Part shown: positions 1 to 9,585 of the stretch, one piece after another
Position numbering within the stretch: position 1 is the stretch's first letter
Layout: every line of letters starts with the position of its first letter
Assembly (NCBI GenBank): GCA_958299035.1
Contig: CATQJL010000112.1
Location: 40,924,833-40,988,832 of the forward strand
Origin: Cylicocyclus nassatus
Lineage: Eukaryota > Nematoda > Chromadorea > Rhabditida > Strongylidae
Direction of reading: 5' to 3'
Length of the DNA: 64,000 nt
Notes under the pieces: generated by a model
Told to the model about the DNA's origin: nothing
The model's input: the letters and a program-made list of their open reading frames with translations, nothing else
Databases searched by the model: none
Program-made: the position numbers and the translations under genes

Positions 1-413
1 ATAATGCACAAGAAGAGCACTATCGAATGGTGCTTACTGGAAGCTTTCAAGTTGGATAGGCGCTGCGTTACATACTTGCAAAGGGACCTCCTCAGAACAA
101 TTTGAGAAAACTGAAAACAAGATATAGATGACATGACGTATGTAGAAAGATTCGCCTTGACGAGATGAACACAGTGCTGCTTTCGAATTTAGAATATATT
201 AATTCCGAAGGAAGTTATGGCGCTGCATAATTTGCGATAATCCGGAATCGCGAAATTTCTGGAATTTCGCGCAATTCCCGTTCTGTGAGTGGTATTGTAC
301 ATTGCACAGCACGCGCGGCATTCCGCGATATGTGCTTCTCATGCGATTTCCAACCATTTCCCTTTGTCTTCCTGCATTTTGGGACCCGTCATACTTCGCC
401 GAGAAAAGCCCAC

Positions 414-475
414 TTTCACACATATCCATGCAGAATGAGCTGCCCAGTTTCACATATATCCATGCAGAATGAGCT
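414..475. repeat. 28-bp direct repeat, two copies
   Basis: Copies lie at 414-441 and 448-475 with one mismatch, separated by 6 bp. Both contain the core CATGCAGAATGAGCT. This is a short local duplication with no evident function. Confidence 0.75.
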
Positions 476-724
476 CTTAAACTATACCTGCCCTATTTCT
501 GCTGTGCTCAATAGAATGTGTACGTATCCTCTGGAATAAGCACACTGAATGGTCCATTTACACTAAAATTCCAGGAAAGAAACTTATATCCCACAACTAG
601 GCACATCCGTATACTGGAAGATGCGCCTCGCCGAGCTGAGTTGAATGGTACTCTTATATATAGAATTCATAAATTTTGAATCAAGATAAGGTCTTTTTTT
701 ATAAAAAGTTAGGCGTTGCGCGAC

Positions 725-793
725 AAAGTTAGGTGACTTTGGCCGCTTTTCCGCCGACTTTTGCCGCGCGACGCGGCAAAAGTCACCTAACTT
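725..793. repeat. GC-rich fold-back (hairpin) element
   Basis: Positions 756-768 and 772-784 form a perfect 13-bp stem around a 3-nt loop. An alternative outer pairing joins 726-740 with 779-793 over 15 bp. The block is far richer in G+C than its surroundings and resembles a small non-autonomous fold-back element. No coding capacity. Confidence 0.7.
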
Positions 794-1006
794 CGGCGGC
801 GCCGCGTAAGTTAAGTGCCGCCGCCATTTTTTTTCACAAATTACGGGTGGTATTGTACATTACATAGTTATGACTAAATAATACCTCCACTTCTACATCT
901 TGAGTGTGTTGGCATAGGTCAACCTTTCAGATTTTCAGCTGTAATTGGTAGCAGAGTTCTCAAAAATTTTTTGCGAAATCTTGGCGAGATAAGATTGAAT
1001 TTTTAG

Positions 1007-1094
1007 GGGCAAACCTCGGGCTTCCACTTCGCCATTGCCCGATCAGTCCAGCAGATTTTCGCTGTCCTTCAGCCTGAACAAAACCAAACAACAA
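1007..1094 (+). CDS. Myo9-like exon, Ser/Pro-rich linker (predicted)
   Basis: Acceptor TTTTTAG precedes the exon and donor GTAAGG follows it. In the frame compatible with the next exon it reads a basic, Ser/Pro-rich linker (KPRASTSPLPDQSS) and ends in phase 0. The intron to the next exon is 46 nt. Support is compositional and by splice phase only; there is no domain. Confidence 0.5.
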
Positions 1095-4000
1095 GTAAGG
1101 ACACCTTGTCAGTTTGCATTCCTGATCAATTTCATTGCAGACAGATCCCGGTAATATGATTGTGGAGTCAATCGAGGATCTTCGACAATTCAGTGTGTTC
1201 ATATTCAAAAAGCAATCGAACCTCGAACAGAACAAAAACAAGCGAGACACTGTTGTCGACGCATTGTTCAAAAAATCCCTACGAGAATTTCACATGGAAC
1301 TGATCGGCTATGAGGCTGTGCTTACGGTAAGCGTAGAATTGATTAAGCAAGCAAATAGTAGTCATATCATAAGTGCCTTTACAATCAAAGGGGAGAGCCT
1401 TCATAACTTTTTTAAAAAATTTTTTCGTCCAATTTACTTAGAGGGTTGTAGCTTTTCAAAAATGTCATTCCCTGGAAATCAGTTATTTGATTTTTGATTA
1501 ATATAAAGTCTTGGCAAATACACAACTTGCGTTATCGAGGGCATTGAACTTACAACAACTTCACCCGTGCGCTTTCGCTCCGGCGAATTTATGAAAATAT
1601 CTTGGAAGGTAAGAAGGAAAAATGAGAATTTTCAAAAGACAGTGAGAGAATGAAGGTCAAGCTGTTGCGGTACTTTATACGAGTGAACCGGTAACCTCAA
1701 AGGTGCTAGTTGCAGGCGCGCTCGCTTCGGGACCCGCACGGTTACCCGCTATCTAATGATTTTTGAATGCATTTTACGATTCTTTATATATTAGATTAGA
1801 AAATGCATTGGGTTGTTGGAAAGCCGATTCTCAAGTAAAAAACATTTTTCTCCAAAATCCTTTATAATGTCTGAAAGCCCGATTCTTCGAGTTTCTAATT
1901 TGTGCTTTCGTTTTCGCAAATCTTGTTTCCAACCAGAGCCCATTGCCTTCAAAGACAATTACTGAAAAAATTCCTTCTTCACTCTCTTTTCTCTAAATCT
2001 ATGAGAAATGGTCCGATTTTGTTCAAAAAATTTTCTAGCGACTGCGAAAATTTGTACTACAAAGACATTCAATATTAGATCTTTGAAAAATCTTGAACAG
2101 AGGAATCTTGGCTTAAACTGGCTGGCGCTGAGGTCCATCTATCCTACATAAAGCAAAGAGCGATGTAAACTTTCGCTATGTACAACTATAGTGCGTCTAG
2201 TACAACCACTAATAGGAAAACGGCAACATTTCCTCATCTTTCAGAGGAGGAAAAATTTTTAAAAATCTCAAAAAGGCACGGTGAAAAAAGTAAGTACTTC
2301 CAATTTTTTGCGAAATTTACTCACACAAAAATGCCGTAAAATCCATACATCCGGTCCATTGCGCAACCGACATCGGCTATGTAATGAGCAAAGTTCGCAC
2401 GATCCTAGCACGCTTGAGAGCAGTTAAGCTTTCTCGAAATATAGGTTTCTCGAAAAATGATTTGGAAATCTTCTGCCTAGAAAATTTTTCTCAGAGTGGC
2501 TACGATTTAACGTAGCACGCCTTACATGGCCAAAGGTTTGCTGTTCGCTATAATTTTTATTGCGCTCAAAAAATGTTATGAAAAAGAATTATCGGTACTT
2601 CTCCGTTATCCGGACCCATTTTTTCAAAGAACGATATTTCTTCCCTTGTACCATATCTGGTCCCAACTTCACTGAAAGGAGTGTCAACCTTCCTGCCACT
2701 TGTCAAAAAATTTGACATGTCGCTAACATGTTTATCAGATTTAACAAAGAGTTTGAGATGCCCTACCTAGCGACGTAAGTTCAATCTATTTTTTAGTCAA
2801 TAGTAAACCCCATTTTCGTTTGAACATTATCAAAAATGAAGGTTATCATAAAAACGTCGTTATTTTATCAAAGAACAGATTAGGCAGAAAAGTGGGCTAG
2901 GGTTCCATTATCTAAGTGACGAAACAAGCAGCAGCGAGGAACTCAAGCCATCATTTATCGTTTTGTCTGGCTAAATTTGCATGGCGAAAAGTTTGAAGAG
3001 AAAGACAATGTTGAATCATTGCTAAAAACAATCAAGATGTCCTAATATAAGTTACAGATGGTTTTTCTCTTATAAAAACAATTAAACAGCTTTTAGTGAT
3101 CGCAAATGCTCTTTTATCACACCTCAAATGATTTCGAGGAAAAAAAACACATGTCAAAATGGCCCAAAACTTATCAGTATTTTCCTAATAGTGGCAAGGA
3201 GGCAGTTCTCCTGGAATTTATGGAAAATTGTTCTAAAACTAAAGAACATATTTTAGGAGCCTTTTTCATTAAGTCCTGATAACGGAAAAGTACCGAAGTA
3301 TCTTATGGTATATAAGTTTTTTCATAGCCAGAAAATTAGAACCAATAGCTGGCTTACCCGGCTCCTCTGGCTTAGATATGCAAATCTCGATGGAAGTAAT
3401 CTATCCTATTCTGGCTATGAGCAGCTAACGGAAACATTGCCTGAGCAAGCGGTGCTTCAAACTCTTCATCTAATCATCAATCTGCATTTCTTTCTTGTAA
3501 AACGTGACATAAAAGTCTGATAGAACAATAGAAAAATGAAAGGAATGAACGAAATTCCCAACAAAAATTGGTGGTAGCGTGCTATGCTGTAATTATCTTG
3601 GCCTTCTAAAAAATTTCGTTGGCTAATGAGAAAACCAAGGCATTGTTGCTCTTCTGCAAAACGACCTTCGAGCTATGATAACGGATATATTATCATGTGT
3701 AACCAAAATAGGAGGAGCGAACGGTTCTGAAATATCGCGACTTGATTACGACCTTCGAAGGAGTGCTCACCAAGGTTTGCAAAGAAGAAAAGGTCTCATT
3801 TCCGACGACGCTCGGCGTCAATGCCTTCAGGTAGTACCATTACTTGCCTCACATTTCACAGTTAATTTTCCGTTTGCAGAGGGTTTCTGAACGAGTTCAT
3901 GCAGACTCAGAAGAAAAAGGGCTCCAAGCAGAAGTCGGGCATCATCAAGGTAAGTGGTCGGCTCTGCGCTTCTGCCTATGCCTGCTTCAGTTACGTAGCA

Positions 4001-7000
4001 GCAAGAGCTTCCCTCTTTCAATGTTGACTTTGCAATCGCTAATAATGTCTATCGCTTCGGCCTTAGAGAGACTGCACCTTGCAATTCTAGAGCGTTCGTA
4101 AGAAACGTCGTCGTTCGGATGTGACTGTGGTAAGAGATTCTCGCCAAATGCCTAACATGGAAAAACCTCTACTAACAGCACGCGCACAGTCGAGGAGTTT
4201 ACGGTCAACTGCAACATTTCGCGCGTACCCATGTGCATTGCGTACTTTTGTATCAGAAGCGTCTTGCATATCGAATTTAGATGTTAAATATCGGCTTACT
4301 CTCTAAATTAGAAATTATCCTGTCAAAACTACTTCTGTATAGTCGCGGGCCCGGAGAAGAGGGGGAGGTGTACAGAAATTGCAAAATACGCAGGCAATTT
4401 CTTTTCACTAGCGAATAGTCGAAATTTTTTGAATTTTGAAAATTTATGTACCTGAAGGCAACTGGAGACTTCTTCAAGTCTAGCTAGTACCAACCTTCTT
4501 AAGAGAAATTTCATGGGCACCTCTCACCTCCGAAGTTTCCGTGTCACCTCTGTAAGATATTTGGAACATCTGAAAGATGATGCTACCCACATTCTCTGTC
4601 ATACTTTTTGCGAGCACAGAGTAGAATAAATGAAAATGCTTCCACAGAAAGCCCAAAAGGGACACATCCACCAAGGCATCAAAAATACCTTTTAATAGTA
4701 TTAGAAAAAAGGTAGACTAGTAACTTCATTAAAGATTGCTGCACTTTCTTCTGTAAATCATAACAGTTTAGGAAGCGAGGTCAGGGCCCGGCACAGATCG
4801 TCTAGAAGCAGGCTGGACTTCGTTTTTGGAGCAAAAAGCAAAGGAGATATCGTTTTTGACGATTCGGGGCCCAGCACCAAGAATAAGCGCCATTTAGTCG
4901 AATACAAGCTTTTCAGACAGGTTATCACACGATTGACATGCCCTATCGTGTATGGCGAAAAGTGCGCGCAATTTGAAAGCAAGGCTAAAATAAACAAGTT
5001 GCTTGTTTACAGTGCACACAAAGTCATATGACACCAAAATTGTACTGTATACATTAAAAATTATTTGCAAAAGAATTATGTATAAAGGTTTGAAAACTTA
5101 TGTGAAGTAATACGTTTTCCAAAATTAGATCGTCTCCAGACGGCCACCAGACGATCTGAGATCGTCTGGAGCATATATTTCTGTCAATTCACATAAGTTT
5201 TGGATTTTTCTATCATGGACGGATTCCCCGGTCAAAAATCTACCCCTGAGCATGAAAACATTTTCATATCATTGCCTTTCCTTTGTTTTTTGCCTTCATT
5301 TTCTCATATATCGCTTTGTAAAATATCGCGCTCCAATCCCAAACTCTTGTGCATGCGTAGTACTCAGCTCCAATTTGGATTTTCACTCTTATCCTACGTT
5401 TTATCTTTCAGACTAGTAACTATTTCTTGTTTTCATCTTCTCCTAAGCAAATAGGTCAAAGGGGACTTCGTAAAACTTCCGAAAGTCATGGAAGACTTCG
5501 TTTTCAGAAATGCCAGAAACCGACTCGTGCCGGGCCCTGAGCGAGGTGCATTCAGAAAGGCCTCATTTTTGGTAGCCCATATAAGCAACCAAAAAATCAG
5601 AAAACTGTTATGCGGAGTTCCATCAACACCTAGAAGCTTTCAAGAAGGTTTCTGCTCAAACTTTCAAAACCGCGTAACTTGTATAAGATCTAAAAAGCAG
5701 GACCTAAATTCTTCTGGCGTTCACTTCCTTTCCTCCCGTTTCCTTTTTCAGCTTCGATAGTGCTAGCATAGTGATTTGAGGTGTCCTGACAGTGATGGTC
5801 GCAAAGCGGCTCAATGCTTTCTACTTTCAGCTCCATGCAGGTCATCGTTTCAAGTCCGACTTGGTGCATGTGCCCACATACTGCGAGGTCTGCAATCAGT
5901 TCATGTGGCACGCCGAAAAGATTTTCATTTGCGTTGCTTGTCGCATCTCTTGCCACAAGAAATGCCACTCAAAGATCACGCAGTTGTGCACGATGAGCAT
6001 TCCTTCGAGTATGTCCACTGCGGTGAGTGCAAGATCGAAGCAAATTTCCATTTGGCTGTTCACTAGGGGTAAAATTAAGCAGGAGGCTTCCATGCTAATG
6101 CAAATCTGCAGCTTTGCACAGTTTGCGAAAATAACCTACTTTTTGATAGTAAGTAGGACAGCAACACTTCTCCTAAAAAGCCGATAGGATCTACAAAGAT
6201 ATGTTATAATCATTACTATTATTTAACACTCATAGTGCGGAGAAAGAAGAATAAAATTCAAGAATGGAATAAACTTGCCACACTTTGCACATTCAACAGA
6301 AGCTTATCGTAGTACCCTTCTTCATCGAATTAGGTCAAACGACGAGAGGAATATGTCTAGCTTCCAAGGAAAATCGTGACTTGCAGTTACCCCCATTTCA
6401 CGAGTACAAGGTGAATTCAGCCGCTTTGCTGTGTCTCGTGAAACGATCACTGTAGTCGATTCTCTTGTGTAGTACGCAGCAAGGTAGAGGGTCCCTGGGC
6501 TGCCAATTTTGGCGTGTTTGGCCTAGTTGATTTTATGAAAAACCCAAGCCTTTTACGTGTGAAATTAGGATGATAGTTTTTGGGATACGTCTACACGAAA
6601 ATAGCAAATGTAATCTGAGTACAATATTTCTTTAGGAGCTGGATAGTTCTGCAACACTGATGCTTCTATTTCTCTTTACAAAAAACTTGAATGTAGCCAC
6701 TAAAACGGCCAGAACTCCCTTTTAGCATTAAATCTTAAACAAAGCATAACCTCTATGTATTAGGCGGACTGACCGCACCTGCCATTCCAAATGATCATTG
6801 TCTTTTTTGATAGTGAGCCATACATTAGCTTTTTCATTCACCAAAACTTGTAAATCTCTATAGTCTTCACTATTAGACTAATCAATTTGTTGGATATGAT
6901 ACAAGGCAATTGTTAGGCTTTGAGATAATTAACCTTTTACTACCTGGCATTTTGATGTAAGATTGAGTGACCGGAACAACCGAGCCCGTAAATCAAAGAT

Positions 7001-9585
7001 AGTTGTTTTTTATTGGAAGCTGTGGTTGTAAATCAGTGAAATGAGGTTGGGAATACCACAGCGGCCAAAAATTGTATGACGCCCTGCTCGAACAACTAGC
7101 AGAGAACGCATTCGTGCCTACACATCGTGCTAGTTGTCCGCCACAAATCTGTTCTATATTAGTTGCAAAAAGCAACTTTGCCTAAACCTCATTGATCTGC
7201 ATTTCACTCTTCTATCCCGCTAATGTGATTATTTATTTTACGAAATGGTAAAAGGGTGGAAATGCAGGTGCATAAAGTTCTGAAACTTGATATAAAAAGA
7301 AGCGGTCATAGCGTACCGTAAAGGCAATGTTGCAGGCTTTTGAGAATAACTCCTATGTATGGCAACCATTCGGCGTCGTTGAGGTGGAGTTGATAATTCA
7401 TTATTTCCCCGGGGTCTCCATGGCTTCTACTTCATTATCACTTACCCAATTTTTTCATAACTCTTCTGCATGGCATACGCAATTTTTCATAAATCTTCTG
7501 TCTCAAAACCAATCAAGTTCCCACCTGGATTTCCAGTGTTCTCAATTCGTTTCAGACTGGTGGCCGATTCTTTGGTGCGGTCTTGGCTTCGCTTGTGGAC
7601 GAGGACCATGTCATACCTCCGCTAGTGGATCGTTTGTTCATAAATGTCGAAACTAGGGCACTTTTCGTGGAGGGAATTTATAGGTATTTGAGTCTTTTAT
7701 TCGCATCCACAATGTCATAATCAGAAAAGATTGAAATGGTGTGAAAATACATATATATGTGAAAATATTTTGCAGGAAAAGCGGTTCGCTTGCTCAAATC
7801 CGAAATGCTCGTCGAGTGATTGAGACTGCTCCAGGTTAATCTCAAAAATTCGGGATTAGAGAGCATCAAAGAATAATATGCAGTGAAAGCAACGCGATAA
7901 GCATTCCAGATTTTGAAACAGTATCCTTGGACGATGTGCAAGTTCATGTGCTTACAACGCTGGTTAAGTCATTTCTAAGGGAACTTCCTGAGCCGCTGAT
8001 TACATTCGATTTATACGAGAATTTCCTGAATGTGTCTGGTAAGAGACTAATTCTTTAATCTGCAAGAAATATGCTTTCTTGCTTACAGAAGTGGACGACG
8101 GTGTTGAACGAGGTCGATGCTTAGCGGTTATGATAGACCTACTTCCAAAGTCTAATAGGGGTTTGTTGGATCGGCTCATGTTCCATTTAGCTAGGGTAGC
8201 CTACCAGGTGGGACGGAAGCACACACACAATATTACAGTTCTTCATGTTGTTTGTATAGGAAGCAGTGAACAAGATGGGACCATCAAATCTCGCTTTGAT
8301 TTTTGGCCCTTGTATCTTGAGAAGGCAAGACAGTGTTCATGCACAGGTACTACTGCTTTATGTACCTTTGCTACTGTAAGCTGCAGTCGTCCTCATTATA
8401 CTAAACAACTGACGGACGATTCTGAATTTGGTTGGAGCATTTTCTTCGGTAGACGACACCTTTTGAGATAAAACTTGGGGTCGAGGGTACCGCGTTCTAC
8501 AACAGCGGAAATGCTCCAGTTCAAACTCAAAATCGTCCACGGGATGTGCGCTAGGATGGGTACAAGTGTGGCTGGAATAGTCTTTTTTTAGGAGCAACTG
8601 AATGACGTTTCACGTCAAGCCATATGCGTGCAAACATTAATCGAAGAGAAGCTGAGACAGTACAGAGCCACTATGATCAACATCGTTGAATTGGAAGATG
8701 CTAGTCAAAAGGTTAGATGCCTTAATCTCTACAGGAACATAATTTTGCGAAATGAATCGTCAATGTTGCAGGTGTCTGCTAATTTGCGACGCATAGAGGA
8801 GCACCAGCGTGCGGATACGGTAGCGAATCCGCCGCTTGGAACTGCCAAGCAACTCTTCGAGGAACAGCTTGACTTCCTCGGCAGACAAAAGTGAGTACTG
8901 TTCAGAAAACATCTCGGCAAGCAGAGTACAGGACATTCATAAAATCGTGACGACGGATTTGATAGCTTTTTTGCGCCCACAGGGGCATAAAACACTCATA
9001 CAATAGGCATCAACTTGACTCTCAGCTGAGTGACTTATCCAACGCTCTTGGTACGCGGAAAAACTATTCGAGTAGAGACGAAAATCAAGAATTGCGATTG
9101 CCGGAGATTCGTATGCGACGCACGCGGCCGCGCCATCGTCACGATTTTGTGAATGCAGTATACTTGAAATGCATAAATGTAACAGCGTTCTATTCTACTG
9201 AATACTTTAATTTGTGTTCCAAAAATCCTCGAAAATCTTATTCTCTATCTATTCTCTATCTATCTGTTTCCAGGGAGAGGTTATTGCAAGAGCTTCCTCC
9301 ATTGGCTCCTGTCGCTTCTTCAGAAGATCTTTCCTCTTCTGACGAGCATTCATCAGGTCTGCAGTCCCCCAGATTTTGCGAAATAAGTTGCGGTCTGAGC
9401 ACGAACACTACCATATTCCAGGAACGTCACAAGAAGAATACGCCATTGACATGGATGCGCCTCCAGTGTTCGGAGTCTTATATCATGCCTGTAAATATCG
9501 AGCGAGACCGCCTCCTGGAAGAAAACCGCCGTCCCGGTTTCGTCGATCACCCGCTGTTCTTTTTTACACTCCACTGCCTGATTAG
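1007..9585 (+). CDS. hum-7: Class IX myosin (Myo9/HUM-7-like) RhoGAP tail, 5'-partial, spliced
   Basis: Class IX myosins are single-headed actin motors whose tail carries a C1 zinc finger and a RhoGAP domain that switches off Rho at the actin cortex. Only the tail is here. Coding blocks joined by phase are 1007-1094, 1141-1326, 3712-3830, 3880-3949, 4091-4129, 5831-6022, 7556-7683, 7776-7834, 7910-8038, 8089-8207, 8260-8346, 8592-8711, 8772-8890, 9007-9356 (internal intron unresolved) and 9422-9585 with a TAG stop. The pre-C1 segment (FKKSLREFHMELIGY; LKYRDLITTFEGVL; VNAFRGFLNEFMQT), the C1 finger, GIYRKSG, LRELPEPL and LALIFGPCILRR together point to Myo9 and not to a generic RhoGAP: the Cys in FGPCILR, where many RhoGAPs have Asn, is typical of Myo9 as I recall it. 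The motor and neck must lie left of the window. The symbol is by analogy with the C. elegans Myo9 gene. Domain identity is near certain; exact exon ends are by-eye predictions. Confidence 0.88.
1141..1326 (+). CDS. Myo9-like exon, pre-C1 tail segment
   Basis: This block has 62 codons, acceptor TTCATTGCAG and donor GTAAGC, and is phase 0 at both ends. It contains RDTVVDALFKKSLREFHMEL, which resembles the FKKALREF motif I recall in the tail of vertebrate Myo9A just before the C1 domain. It joins in frame to the 3712 exon. Confidence 0.8.
1327..3711 (+). other. Intron of the Myo9-like gene (2,385 nt)
   Basis: The intron is bounded by GTAAGC and AAAATAG, and its removal joins two phase-0 exons that are contiguous in the Myo9 tail. 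AT-rich with many A/T runs; no exon or RNA gene is recognisable inside. The ORF at 3305-3520 has no known motif. Confidence 0.7.
3712..3830 (+). CDS. Myo9-like exon, pre-C1 tail segment
   Basis: Acceptor AAAATAG and donor GTAGTA. It encodes ERTVLKYRDLITTFEGVL and FPTTLGVNAF, matching the 'YKDL..LFEQ..VNTF' region recalled from the Myo9A tail. It ends after two bases of an Arg codon that the next exon completes. Confidence 0.82.
3880..3949 (+). CDS. Myo9-like exon, basic helix before C1
   Basis: Acceptor CGTTTGCAG and donor GTAAGTGG. The first base completes Arg, and the exon then reads GFLNEFMQTQKKKGSKQKSG, continuing the VNAFRGFLNEF motif. It ends in phase 0. The upstream intron is only 49 nt. 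Confidence 0.83.
4091..4129 (+). CDS. Myo9-like micro-exon, basic stretch before C1
   Basis: A 39-nt exon encoding SVRKKRRRSDVTV between CAATTCTAG and GTAAGAG, phase 0 at both ends. A Lys/Arg-rich stretch directly before the C1 finger is expected in Myo9. The acceptor could be shifted by a codon. Confidence 0.65.
4130..5830 (+). other. Intron of the Myo9-like gene (1,701 nt)
   Basis: Phase-0 intron between the basic micro-exon and the C1 exon. Apart from a fold-back element at 5093-5201 nothing recognisable is seen. The ORFs inside (4758-4997 minus, 5200-5454 plus, 5488-5760 plus) have no known motif. Confidence 0.65.
5093..5201. repeat. 109-bp fold-back, MITE-like element in an intron
   Basis: Perfect 14-bp terminal inverted repeats lie at 5093-5106 and 5188-5201. 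Inside are three copies of AGATCGTCT in alternating orientation (5127-5135, 5149-5157, 5159-5167). The last two form an 11-bp palindrome, 5147-5157 with 5159-5169. The structure suggests a miniature inverted-repeat element; no obvious target-site duplication was identified. Confidence 0.65.
5831..6022 (+). CDS. Myo9-like exon encoding the C1 zinc finger
   Basis: The exon has 64 codons between acceptor CTACTTTCAG and donor GTGAGT. The complete C1 pattern H-X12-C-X2-C-X12-C-X2-C-X4-H-X2-C-X7-C is present (exon residues H5, C18, C21, C34, C37, H42, C45, C53), so both zinc sites are intact. Typical C1 landmarks PTYC and CHKKCHSKI are visible. Myo9 C1 domains are generally regarded as atypical, so diacylglycerol binding should not be assumed. 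The exon ends in phase 0, joining the RhoGAP exons. Confidence 0.95.
6023..7555 (+). other. Intron of the Myo9-like gene (1,533 nt)
   Basis: Phase-0 intron separating the C1 exon from the first RhoGAP exon. No further exon, RNA gene or element is recognisable in it. Confidence 0.65.
7556..7683 (+). CDS. Myo9-like exon, RhoGAP domain N-terminal part
   Basis: Acceptor ATTCGTTTCAG and donor GTATTT. It encodes RFFGAVLASLVDEDHVIPPL and, at its end, FVEGIYR, the start of the RhoGAP arginine-finger loop. The last two bases (AG) are the first two of the finger Arg codon. Confidence 0.9.
7776..7834 (+). CDS. Myo9-like exon, RhoGAP arginine-finger loop
   Basis: Its first base completes the catalytic Arg, followed by KSGSLAQIRNARRVIETAP; with the previous exon this gives GIYRKSG. 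Acceptor ATTTTGCAG, donor GTTAAT. One base is left for the next exon. Confidence 0.9.
7910..8038 (+). CDS. Myo9-like exon, RhoGAP core helix
   Basis: Acceptor GCATTCCAG gives a 75-nt intron and restores frame (G+AT, Asp). The exon then encodes LDDVQVHVLTTLVKSFLREL and PEPLITFDLYENFL. The conserved Lys in LVKSFLRELPEPL, which contacts the GTPase in RhoGAPs, is present. Donor GTAAGAG. Confidence 0.92.
8089..8207 (+). CDS. Myo9-like exon, RhoGAP domain
   Basis: Encodes RGRCLAVMIDLLPKSNRGLL and DRLMFHLARVAYQ, the 'LP..N...L..L..HL' block of RhoGAP domains. Acceptor TTGCTTACAG, donor GTGGGA. Ends in phase 0. Confidence 0.92.
8260..8346 (+). CDS. Myo9-like exon, RhoGAP domain
   Basis: Twenty-nine codons, including NKMGPSNLALIFGPCILRR. 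The NKM..SNLA.IFGP block is a RhoGAP hallmark. The Cys after FGP, where many RhoGAPs have Asn, matches the Myo9 version of this motif as I remember it. Confidence 0.93.
8592..8711 (+). CDS. Myo9-like exon, end of RhoGAP domain
   Basis: Forty codons: EQLNDVSRQAICVQTLIEEK and LRQYRATMINIVELEDASQK. Closely resembles the Myo9 pattern of '..CVEMLI.E..RKYK..M..I..LE' following the GAP core. Acceptor TTTTTTTAG, donor GTTAGA. Confidence 0.92.
8772..8890 (+). CDS. Myo9-like exon, post-GAP coiled region
   Basis: Encodes VSANLRRIEEHQRADTVAN and GTAKQLFEEQLDFLGRQ, a charged probably helical stretch following the GAP domain. Acceptor AATGTTGCAG, donor GTGAGT. Ends in phase 2. Confidence 0.85.
9007..9356 (+). 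CDS. Myo9-like coding block(s), C-terminal tail; internal splice unresolved
   Basis: The frame enters after ACAATAG with HQLDSQLSDLSNALGTRK and DENQELRLPEIR, and leaves before GTCTGC with PPLAPVASSEDLSSSDEHSS. The whole stretch is open in one frame. A TTTCCAG acceptor at 9273 and possible donors at 9111, 9158 and 9179 suggest an intron, but no donor fits the phase cleanly at the TTTCCAG site. Either a different acceptor (after 9277) is used or the block is one exon. Confidence 0.6.
9422..9585 (+). CDS. Myo9-like terminal exon with stop codon
   Basis: Acceptor CATATTCCAG restores frame with the previous block (G+GA, Gly) across a 65-nt intron. The exon encodes TSQEEYAIDMDAPPVF, then a basic Pro-rich tail ARPPPGRKPPSRFRRSP, and ends at TAG 9583-9585. 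A competing frame is open over the same DNA but is less protein-like and breaks the phase. Confidence 0.75.

Larger units (their letters stand above)
289..861. repeat. 15-bp motif repeated at 289-303 and 847-861
   Basis: The motif GTGGTATTGTACATT occurs exactly at 289-303 and 847-861, in the same orientation, and the second copy directly follows a GC-rich hairpin. It could mark the ends of a small decayed element or be a dispersed repeat. No transposase is visible between the copies. Confidence 0.4.
1..1006. other. Upstream non-coding stretch, probably intron of the Myo9-like gene
   Basis: No convincing coding segment is visible here. The ORFs at 199-539 lack recognisable domains and run through short direct repeats. 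The stretch holds a 28-bp direct repeat, a 15-bp motif present twice, and a GC-rich fold-back element. Because the next exon begins in phase 2, this is probably intron. Confidence 0.5.

Noticed and set aside
199..539. Overlapping 84-codon ORFs on both strands
   Set aside because: No recognisable domain, direct repeats inside, and both strands equally open; most likely chance.
3305..3520. 71-codon ORF in the large intron
   Set aside because: No motif or splice context linking it to the myosin frame; probably chance.
7860..7884. RhoGAP exon beginning at 7862 or 7884 after a nearby AG
   Set aside because: 7884 gives a stop in the required phase and 7862 needs a 27-nt intron; the acceptor at 7909 gives a 75-nt intron and perfect frame.
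9240..9268. Short TCTATC microsatellite
   Set aside because: Only a few imperfect copies in a polypyrimidine stretch before an acceptor; not worth a separate feature.
9357..9372. Intron of 16 nt between the last two coding blocks
   Set aside because: Too short to splice; the acceptor at 9421 fits the phase and gives a 65-nt intron.
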